From an uncultured Actinomycetes bacterium (lineage in GTDB: Bacteria; Actinomycetota; Actinomycetes; Nanopelagicales; Nanopelagicaceae), in assembly GCA_903928395.1 (NCBI GenBank), contig CAIYQS010000243.1:1-5356 (forward strand): a stretch of DNA of 5,356 bases. Direction: 5' to 3'. The notes beneath the pieces were generated by a model. The model saw nothing but the letters and a program-made list of their open reading frames with translations. It had not been told where the DNA came from and made no database searches. Position numbers and translations under genes: made by a program. The stretch's first letter is position 1. Each line of letters starts with the position of its first letter. Below, piece after piece: positions 1 to 5,050 of this stretch.

Positions 1-10
1 GAAACTTTTT

Positions 11-598
11 TTAAAAACCAACACTCCTTCCCAGTGAGAAGTAGGAAGGCCATAGAGCAAAGAGAACCGATATGGGCAATATCAGAAAGACGACGGGAAT
101 CATGAGTGCAATTTCTGCTTTTCCGGCCGACTCCATCAACTTGGAGCGTTGCTCGTTGCGAACCTCTTCTACTTGACGATTCACTACTTCAATCAATGGT
201 GACCCGCGTTCAATGGCAATCGTCAATGAGTCACAGAAGCGCCTGACCATCGTTGATTGAATTCGCGCACTCACTAAATCAAGCGCCTGGGCGAAATTGG
301 CACCCTTGTGTATTTCAGCTACCGCATCCCGCAACACAATTGAAAATTCGCCTCGCGTTCGCTGACTAATATTACTTAGCGCAGTTGCGGGACTCTGATT
401 TCCTGCAAGTAAGATAGCAAATAATTCAACGACCATCGGAAATTCCAACTCTATGAGTTCTCTAGATTTCTTCCGTTGAACTTTGTAATTTATCCCGTTA
501 TATCCTGTTACAACCTCAAATTGAAATTCATCCCACAAAACCACGATCGCTATCGTGAGCACTGGGGATACGGCCAGGAAAGCTAGCAGGCCCCTCAC
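11..598 (-). CDS. tadC: Tad pilus platform protein TadC (type II secretion F family)
   Basis: Inner-membrane platform protein of the Tad/Flp pilus machine, expected to partner TadB and be driven by the TadA ATPase. I place the start at the GTG whose last two bases open the tadB stop (GTGA, 598-595), giving 195 residues; the open frame runs further upstream but only in the shadow of tadB. A hydrophobic segment spans residues 1-22. A T2SSF domain follows at about 52-175. The C-terminal block around 148-185 (RNEQR, then AGKAEIALMIPVVFLILP and a second membrane span) is the typical TadC signature. A weak GGAA lies a few bases before the GTG, and the overlap suggests translational coupling. The length is usual for the short actinobacterial TadC. 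The gene ends 10 bp from the window edge, where flp/TadE-like pilin genes would be expected. Family assignment is strong; the start is an inference. Confidence 0.9.
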   Translation of the reverse strand: MRGLLAFLAVSPVLTIAIVVLWDEFQFEVVTGYNGINYKVQRKKSRELIELEFPMVVELFAILLAGNQSPATALSNISQRTRGEFSIVLRDAVAEIHKGANFAQALDLVSARIQSTMVRRFCDSLTIAIERGSPLIEVVNRQVEEVRNEQRSKLMESAGKAEIALMIPVVFLILPISVLFALWPSYFSLGRSVGF

Positions 599-1407
599 GG
601 CTGTTCCGAAACTAGAAAGATTCGGGGAATGGACTGAATTCGTCCGACTCGGGACATCCACAGGTAGGCCAACCCACTCATCACCACGCCGCTGAGAAGA
701 ATTAAAATTCCAGTACCAGTTGAGAAAGCTTGAACGGTGCTCGGTTGTGAGGAGAGGATTACAAGTAGTATCCAAGGCGCAATAGCCGCAACTAAAGCGG
801 AGTTCTTTACCCATCCTAATTTGGCATCGATCTCACTACGAACTGAAATATCGCTCCTAATAAAATCTCCCAAAGTCCGAAGCGTTACAGCTGTGTCACG
901 ACTGCCGGTACCGCTAGCAAAACCAAGAACTTCACAGACTTGATCAGCCACCGGATCATTAAATGAGCGTTTGATGAATTCAAGGACCAATTCGAGATCA
1001 TTTCCTGAAATTAAAAGAGAGTGACATTCTTTAAAGATTGGTCGTGAAACCTCTGGACCTCTCATGGCCAAACCAGTGAGTGTTTCTGCGATCGACATTC
1101 CAGAACGTAAGCCTGAAATCATGTGATCCAAGAGTTCGGGCCACAACTTTCCTAACTTTGCACGATCGTTTTCATGGCGGCGTTTATGGATGAAGTACGG
1201 GCAAAGCGCGCCTAGAAGGGCAAAGGGAATGGAAACGATTTTTGTACCGACAATGAAACCTCCGAAGATAAAACCGACCAATGCAAAAATGAAGGAGCGG
1301 CTATATTTGAAGCCATTCTTAGATGTCCAGCGAAACCCAGGATCTTGAGTTGCTAAAAATGCACCGATTTCATCAAAATCAGCGCTTTTCCGCGAATAGA
1401 CACCCAT
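595..1407 (-). CDS. tadB: Tad pilus platform protein TadB (type II secretion F family)
   Basis: Polytopic inner-membrane protein that with TadC forms the platform on which the TadA motor acts during Flp pilus assembly. From the ATG at 1407 it has 270 residues. Two adjacent hydrophobic segments lie at about 39-73, then a basic cytoplasmic stretch (HKRRHENDRAK). A T2SSF domain follows at about 91-216 (LWPELLDHMISGLRSGMSI; later GFASGTGSRD), and further membrane segments lie at about 203-220 and 231-252. The ATG shares one base with the tadA stop (TGATG at 1409-1405), which argues for coupled translation. An in-frame TTG at 1419 would add four residues but has no ribosome binding site, so I prefer the ATG. 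The gene overlaps tadC by four bases. Type II secretion GspF is a more distant possibility; small size and the tadA-tadB-tadC order make Tad much more likely. Confidence 0.9.
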   Translation of the reverse strand: MGVYSRKSADFDEIGAFLATQDPGFRWTSKNGFKYSRSFIFALVGFIFGGFIVGTKIVSIPFALLGALCPYFIHKRRHENDRAKLGKLWPELLDHMISGLRSGMSIAETLTGLAMRGPEVSRPIFKECHSLLISGNDLELVLEFIKRSFNDPVADQVCEVLGFASGTGSRDTAVTLRTLGDFIRSDISVRSEIDAKLGWVKNSALVAAIAPWILLVILSSQPSTVQAFSTGTGILILLSGVVMSGLAYLWMSRVGRIQSIPRIFLVSEQP

Positions 1408-2435
1408 CAACCGAGCCAATTGGATCCGAGGGAATGAAAAATCCTAGCTGGATCTCCCAATCCGACTTCGTATTTTCCATTGCAATAGGTGTAGATGGGT
1501 TCGGTTTCCGCCCGGTCATTTTCGATCCGCCCGGTCACATACACAATTTCAGAGATTCGTCTTTCACCCGTTTCGCGAATGATTGTTGTATGAACGATCA
1601 AATCAATTGTGGAAGCAACTATGGGTGCAACAAAGTGATGGGAAATGTTTTCACCTGCCAGGAGTGGAAGCGTCTGCAATTTTGCTATGGCTTCTCGCGC
1701 AGAATTAGCGTGGATGGTCGCCATCCCGGGAAGACCGGAATTCAAAGCAATCAATAGGTCAAGGGCTTCTGCCTCTCGAATTTCGCCGACCACGAGATGC
1801 GAAGGTCGCATTCGGAGCGCTTCCTTTATCAACTTTCGTAATGGTATTTCACCATCTCCTTGCAAGTTGGCTGCTCTCGTTTGCAGCGCGACACAATCAG
1901 GCAGGAGTGGCTTAAGTTCGAAAACTTCCTCGATAGTGATCACTCGACTCTGAAATGGCGTCGAGCTTACGAGAGCATTGAGGAGTGTCGTCTTACCAGC
2001 TTGAGTTGATCCGCTTACCAAAATATTGAGGCCCGAGCGGACTGCCTGTGAAAGGTAGTCGGCGATTGGCTGCGTCATGACACTAAGCTCAGTTAGATCG
2101 CTGAGTGACTTGCCACGAATCAGATGCTTTCGAATATTGACTGCCCAATGAGTTGCGGTGACATCAGGGATAGCAACGTGAAGTCGACTTCCATCTGGCA
2201 ATCTGGCATCAACAAATGGATGGGAGAGATCGAGTCTACGACCGCCCCACATAAGTAACCGCTCTACCAAGTCCCGAACTTCCTGCGTGCTCAGCACCAA
2301 ATTCGTTAATTGGCTAATCCCCATGCGTGCAATAAATATTCGGTGCGGCGAGTTAATCCATATTTCCTCGACTGTTGGATCGGCCATTAGATCAGCTAAG
2401 GGTCCAAATTCATTTACAGTGTGATTCACGTGCAT
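1407..2435 (-). CDS. tadA: Tad pilus assembly ATPase TadA / CpaF (secretion ATPase, GspE/VirB11 superfamily)
   Basis: Cytoplasmic hexameric ATPase of 342 residues that powers Tad/Flp pilus extension and probably retraction. The N-terminal domain (about 1-110) carries the CpaF-type LMADPTVEEIWINSP at 16-30 and FVDARLPDGSRLHV at 74-87. Walker A is GSTQAGKTT (142-150, Lys148); the TQAGK variant is common in actinobacterial members. An acidic box VITIEEVFEL lies at 165-174, a Walker-B-like LVVGEIREAEA at 214-224, and the His box GMATIHANSAREAI at 237-250. All catalytic motifs look intact. It is shorter than many proteobacterial CpaF proteins because it has little before the N-terminal domain. The ATG at 2435 has only a weak GAGA upstream; a GTG two codons later is an alternative. 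First gene of the visible operon, read leftward into tadB and tadC. A 12-bp out-of-frame direct repeat sits near the C-terminus. Confidence 0.93.
   Translation of the reverse strand: MHVNHTVNEFGPLADLMADPTVEEIWINSPHRIFIARMGISQLTNLVLSTQEVRDLVERLLMWGGRRLDLSHPFVDARLPDGSRLHVAIPDVTATHWAVNIRKHLIRGKSLSDLTELSVMTQPIADYLSQAVRSGLNILVSGSTQAGKTTLLNALVSSTPFQSRVITIEEVFELKPLLPDCVALQTRAANLQGDGEIPLRKLIKEALRMRPSHLVVGEIREAEALDLLIALNSGLPGMATIHANSAREAIAKLQTLPLLAGENISHHFVAPIVASTIDLIVHTTIIRETGERRISEIVYVTGRIENDRAETEPIYTYCNGKYEVGLGDPARIFHSLGSNWLG
1507..1537. repeat. 12-bp out-of-frame direct repeat inside tadA
   Basis: TCCGCCCGGTCA occurs at 1507-1518 and again at 1526-1537 on the plus strand, a 19-bp offset. Because 19 is not a multiple of three, the copies are read in different frames in tadA (Val-Thr-Gly-Arg at 300-303 and Asp-Arg-Ala at 307-309). 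It may be a partial tandem duplication or chance. Confidence 0.6.
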
Positions 2436-2481
2436 AGAAAACTAGATCTCTGGTGCCTTCTCGTTTCTCTCAGGAACAGGC

Positions 2482-2490
2482 TGGGGATAA
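2482..2490 (-). promoter_or_regulatory. DnaA-box-like site, TTATCCCCA (8 of 9)
   Basis: Read on the minus strand this is TTATCCCCA, one base from the consensus TTATCCACA. It is offset 17 bases from the exact box at 2499-2507 in the same orientation. The pair could let DnaA act as a regulator of tadA or the lipoprotein gene, but the single mismatch keeps confidence low. Confidence 0.3.
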
Positions 2491-2498
2491 CGTTTTCA

Positions 2499-2507
2499 TG
2501 TGGACAA
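2499..2507 (-). promoter_or_regulatory. DnaA-box-like site, exact TTGTCCACA
   Basis: Read on the minus strand this is TTGTCCACA, identical to the DnaA box consensus known from mycobacteria and Streptomyces. It lies in the divergent intergenic region, and the similar site at 2482-2490 has the same orientation. Function is inferred; a chance match is possible, and no origin genes such as dnaA or dnaN are nearby. Confidence 0.4.
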
Positions 2508-2549
2508 CCGGAGCGAGATCACCCACCTTCGGCCGTTGAGTAAAAGGAT

Positions 2550-2555
2550 TACTAT
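2550..2555 (+). promoter_or_regulatory. Candidate -10 element for a leaderless lipoprotein transcript
   Basis: TACTAT fits the actinobacterial TANNNT -10 pattern and ends five bases before the GTG start at 2561, so transcription would begin at or next to the start codon. No good -35 is visible at 16-18 bases upstream. It would explain why the only purine-rich stretch (AAAGGA) is too far from the start. Confidence 0.4.
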
Positions 2556-2560
2556 GGAGT

Positions 2561-3211
2561 GTGATCAGCAAGCAGCGCTCGCTCAGTGGTATCGCAATCT
2601 CAGCGATTGGGCTACTTCTCCTCACCAGTTGCGGCGCTCCATCCGGCGATGCTCGACCTCAAAATAGCGATTTAGTTGCAGGAATTAATCTTTTAATTTC
2701 TAGTTTTGGTGCGAACCATCCCGAGTTGATTAATTGGAAACTCCCGGAGGTCAAGGCCCAACTTACGCAAAAGTTGCCTGTCGGTGTAGATACTGAAGCC
2801 GGATGGCTCCTGCGTTGGCCAGCTGCGAAAGCTGGGGAGCTTTCTCAAGTAATCATTCCTTGGACGCTGCTGGGCCAATACCCCTCTAACCCGCAGCCAT
2901 TCTTCGTAAATTACAAAGGCGGTTCATTGGTTCCGCAAGCAACAACAACGGATCTCGTTACAACAATCACCAAAACCGAAATGTTGGGAGATCAATACTT
3001 TGGAGCTGTTATAGGAATCCGAGAATCCAAGGTTAATCCACAGTGGATTATTTTCACCACAGTTCCGTACTTACCCGTCACCGATCCTGCCTACGGTTTT
3101 GCTACAGTCAAGAACAAGCACTGGACCGTCATTGATTTTGGGACAGCTCTTGTCGGATGCGGAACCGTTCCGCTCAATGTCGAAAGCGAATTTGGTTATC
3201 AATGCCCGTAA
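2561..3211 (+). CDS. Putative lipoprotein of unknown function
   Basis: I do not recognise the family. The 216-residue product begins with a textbook lipoprotein signal: a basic start (MISKQR), a hydrophobic core at about 10-21 and the lipobox LTSC with Cys24, so the mature protein should be lipid-anchored on the outer face of the cytoplasmic membrane. The mature part looks beta-rich with several tryptophans (Trp59, Trp82, Trp86, Trp101, Trp162, Trp188). Near the end Cys200 (VGCGTVP) and the penultimate Cys215 (GYQCP) could form a disulfide. No catalytic motif is visible. The frame has no other usable start: the only in-frame initiator before the signal peptide is GTG 2561. AAAGGA upstream is 12 bases away, too far to be ideal, while a TACTAT ends five bases before it, which would suit a leaderless transcript. 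The gene overlaps the nuclease gene that follows, suggesting co-expression. Confidence 0.8.
   Translation: MISKQRSLSGIAISAIGLLLLTSCGAPSGDARPQNSDLVAGINLLISSFGANHPELINWKLPEVKAQLTQKLPVGVDTEAGWLLRWPAAKAGELSQVIIPWTLLGQYPSNPQPFFVNYKGGSLVPQATTTDLVTTITKTEMLGDQYFGAVIGIRESKVNPQWIIFTTVPYLPVTDPAYGFATVKNKHWTVIDFGTALVGCGTVPLNVESEFGYQCP
3034..3050. repeat. 17-bp perfect inverted repeat within the lipoprotein gene
   Basis: TAATCCAC, one central A, then GTGGATTA: eight paired bases on each side. It lies in coding sequence (Val-Asn-Pro-Gln-Trp-Ile). The left arm plus the centre (TAATCCACA) is one base from a DnaA box. The one-base loop cannot form a normal RNA hairpin, so any role would be as a protein-binding palindrome. 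Confidence 0.5.
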
Positions 3212-3795
3212 GCCTTACCCGTCAATTGCATAAGTTTTCGCCACGCGCCAGTGTGTGGGAATCTCGCCTCATAAAGAAAACTTCTAAGGCATCCGCTTTT
3301 TTAACTGCTGGAATACTCATTTCAGCCACCTTGGGTCTCGCTGCATGTGGCGCTGCCACGTATTCCGAATCATCGGGACTACCCAATATCAAACTCACTC
3401 CAGGTGCGATCAATCCTGCCGTTACTCAATCCACCATCCGTTCAACAATTTGCGTCTCTGGATGGACGGCTACCGTTCGCCCACCAGTGACCTACACAAA
3501 TCAACTTAAATACAACCAACTTCATTCGGGGTACAACCTAAATGGCGACATGAACATGAAAGATTACGAGGAAGATCACATCGTTCCGCTGGAAGTCGGC
3601 GGAAATCCAAGCAGTCCGCTTAATCTCTTTCCAGAACCCCGCAACATCAGGTTGGGATCCTATGTAAAGGATCAACTAGAGAATCGAATCCACCAACTTG
3701 TCTGCAGCGGTCAAATATCTCTCAATACCGGCCGATCCGTTTTTCTGACCAACTGGGAAAAGGGTTATCAAAAATATATAGGTCAGCTGCCTTAA
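3202..3795 (+). CDS. Secreted lipid-anchored HNH-type nuclease (putative)
   Basis: Probable extracytoplasmic endonuclease of the His-Me/HNH fold. From ATG 3202 it has 197 residues: a long basic leader, a hydrophobic stretch and the lipobox LAAC with Cys49. The mature region carries TICVSGWTATVRPPVTYTN (82-100), then the HNH core DHIVPLEVGG (125-134) with the expected Asp-His pair, and NLFPEPRN (141-148), followed by KDQLEN at 156-161. This order matches a known group of bacterial HNH-like proteins that also conserve the leading CxxGW and the later Cys168 (VCSG), which could pair with Cys84. No DNA-binding add-on domain is seen. The start is uncertain: ATG 3202 overlaps the upstream gene by ten bases with no clear ribosome binding site, whereas GTG 3253 would give a more normal 32-residue signal peptide. 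Substrate and activity are inferred from the motif only. Confidence 0.82.
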   Translation: MPVSLTRQLHKFSPRASVWESRLIKKTSKASAFLTAGILISATLGLAACGAATYSESSGLPNIKLTPGAINPAVTQSTIRSTICVSGWTATVRPPVTYTNQLKYNQLHSGYNLNGDMNMKDYEEDHIVPLEVGGNPSSPLNLFPEPRNIRLGSYVKDQLENRIHQLVCSGQISLNTGRSVFLTNWEKGYQKYIGQLP

Positions 3796-5003
3796 ATCTT
3801 AAAACCAAAAACTTCTGCAACCGCTAACACGCTTTCGGTTCCATCATGCCAGCGCTTGGCGTATTCAATGCCAGCGCTTGGTTTGGGGCGCTCGCGGGCA
3901 ACACGACGAAGCTCTGATTCAAAAGTATCTGGCGTGATATTAATGATCGGAACTTCTCCAGCATCGGTAGGTACGTAACTCATAACAAGTCTTCCGGCAG
4001 CCAAAGCTTCTATCGGAAATACTCCGATCACACCTAAAAATTGGTCTATCACTAAATCAGCCTCTGTCATGGCAGCAGGGACTTCCGAGTGTTTGAGGGT
4101 TTGACCAGTCGCAAAAAAGCTCTGGTAAGAAATAACGCCTTCGTCGTGAAGTTTTATCAAAATCGGCTCAATCAGATCTGCCGACTTCAACCACGAGCGA
4201 CTGGGCAGAAAAAGGACACGTAACTTCTGGTTTGGATCCGGAAAAATAGGGGAATTTAGTGCGATTTTATAAAAACTATCAAAATCAATAGTAACTGGAA
4301 GCCAATGCGCATCTGGAAGGTCGAGGAGTAGATCCTTTGTTGTAACAAATATTGGAATTTTCTGCTCTCGTAGAAACGGAACGAGTTCGATATTTTCAGC
4401 GCGACGCGCCCTCATCTTTTCAAGTTCAGTACTCTCTTCGTGAAACGGAGAAAAAGAATTTCGCTCGGCGTGCGCTTTCGTATCTCGGATATCACTCCCG
4501 TGAAAAATTACGCCGTACCTCTTTCCCATCCGAGACATCAACTCAAAGTCTTCTAGGATTTGATTTCGTCCATCTTTCGCGTTGAGCAATCGAAAAATCG
4601 GCCGTAAGGACTCGAACAGAACAATGTCCTTGGTCTTTGCAACATCGTCGGCGAGCTTTTGGCGCTGGTTAAAATCGAGCCATTGGGTCCGATTGAGTGC
4701 AAAATCGCTGGAGAACCACTCGTTAGCGAGATCAGCAGAAATGCGAAGAGACTGAGATTGAATTCCAAACTTTTGAAAGGCGCGACTCCAGAGCGTGGCT
4801 TGGTTAGCTGAATTGGTCGGACCGATCAAAATCGCTGGTCGGACTCTAAAAGGTGAGCGAAGGAATCGAATAATTTTCCTACGTTGCGATAGCCGGCGTA
4901 ATCTGGATTCGCGCTTATAACGAATTTTCCATTTATCGAAGCGCGCTCGTTGAACTTTACTGTGTCTACGATAAACTGTTTGTAACTTGCGCAAGATTTT
5001 CAC
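3792..5003 (-). CDS. Glycosyltransferase-like protein, GT-B fold (GT4-like)
   Basis: Likely transfers a sugar from an activated donor to a cell-surface or lipid acceptor; neither substrate can be read from the sequence. The 403-residue product starts with about 55 very basic residues (23 Lys/Arg by count), then a first Rossmann strand and turn (AILIGPTNSANQA, 57-69). GVIFHGSDIR at 164-173 resembles the HG turn of GT4 enzymes, WLPVTIDFD at 234-242 the usual 'P-N-G-V-D' region, and RVLFLPSR at 262-269 the first strand of the second domain. ADLVIDQFLGVIGVFPIEALAAGRLVMSY (315-343) is a typical donor-site segment with Glu332. The start is the GTG at 5003; the frame is closed by a TGA just upstream. 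No Shine-Dalgarno is visible there, but an extended -10-like element is. Its stop shares TTAA with the convergent nuclease gene. Function is family-level only. Confidence 0.75.
   Translation of the reverse strand: MKILRKLQTVYRRHSKVQRARFDKWKIRYKRESRLRRLSQRRKIIRFLRSPFRVRPAILIGPTNSANQATLWSRAFQKFGIQSQSLRISADLANEWFSSDFALNRTQWLDFNQRQKLADDVAKTKDIVLFESLRPIFRLLNAKDGRNQILEDFELMSRMGKRYGVIFHGSDIRDTKAHAERNSFSPFHEESTELEKMRARRAENIELVPFLREQKIPIFVTTKDLLLDLPDAHWLPVTIDFDSFYKIALNSPIFPDPNQKLRVLFLPSRSWLKSADLIEPILIKLHDEGVISYQSFFATGQTLKHSEVPAAMTEADLVIDQFLGVIGVFPIEALAAGRLVMSYVPTDAGEVPIINITPDTFESELRRVARERPKPSAGIEYAKRWHDGTESVLAVAEVFGFKI
3846..3881. repeat. 14-bp out-of-frame direct repeat inside the glycosyltransferase gene
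   Basis: ATGCCAGCGCTTGG occurs at 3846-3859 and 3868-3881, a 22-bp offset, so the copies are read in different frames: one encodes the Pro-Ser-Ala-Gly-Ile stretch (376-380) and the other Lys-Arg-Trp-His (383-386). It lies close to the C-terminus. Confidence 0.65.
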
Positions 5004-5009
5004 GGAACA

Positions 5010-5018
5010 AGTATCTCA
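5010..5018 (-). promoter_or_regulatory. Candidate extended -10 for the glycosyltransferase gene
   Basis: The minus strand reads TGAGATACT, that is TG, one base, then GATACT (4 of 6 to TATAAT). Six bases separate it from the GTG at 5003, so the start codon would sit at +1. The 47-bp gap after hpf contains no other obvious signal and no Shine-Dalgarno. Confidence 0.35.
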
Positions 5019-5050
5019 GTTCAAGTGGATCAACTTCTTACTTTGGGCAA

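Larger units (their letters stand above)
2436..2560. other. Divergent intergenic region between tadA and the lipoprotein gene
   Basis: This 125-bp gap is the only sizeable non-coding stretch and must carry control of both divergent transcription units. It holds two DnaA-box-like 9-mers, a candidate -10 for the plus-strand gene, and a 6-bp stem with one G-U pair (2508-2513 with 2527-2532) of doubtful meaning. I could not find a convincing -35/-10 pair for tadA; TAGTTT at 2444-2439 is a weak -10 candidate only three bases before the ATG. Confidence 0.7.

Noticed and set aside
599..814. Upstream extension of the tadC open frame by 72 residues
   Set aside because: It lies wholly inside tadB in another frame, its predicted sequence lacks any TadC-like feature, and the GTGA overlap at 598-595 gives a natural start.
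1323..1757. Plus-strand open frame of 144 codons opposite tadA/tadB
   Set aside because: It runs antisense to strongly conserved tadA and tadB sequence and its product shows no domain or signal peptide.
1797..1811. ATGCGA/TCGCAT hairpin inside tadA
   Set aside because: A 6-bp stem with a 3-base loop in conserved coding sequence is expected by chance and is not followed by a T-run.
2482..2507. Replication origin
   Set aside because: Only two DnaA-like boxes, no AT-rich unwinding region and no dnaA, dnaN, parAB or rpmH nearby.
2508..2532. Stem CCGGAG/CTTCGG as a riboswitch or attenuator
   Set aside because: Six pairs including one G-U with a 13-base loop is too weak, and no T-run or further conserved structure follows.
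3202..3795. HNH protein as a restriction enzyme or homing endonuclease
   Set aside because: It has a lipoprotein signal and lipobox, and there is no methyltransferase, intron or intein context.
4352..4768. Short open frames on both strands within the glycosyltransferase gene
   Set aside because: They are shadows of the 403-residue frame, which carries recognisable GT-B motifs through this region.
5004..5050. Terminator between hpf and the glycosyltransferase gene
   Set aside because: Only a 4-bp AAGT/ACTT stem is present with no T-run, so nothing supports termination.
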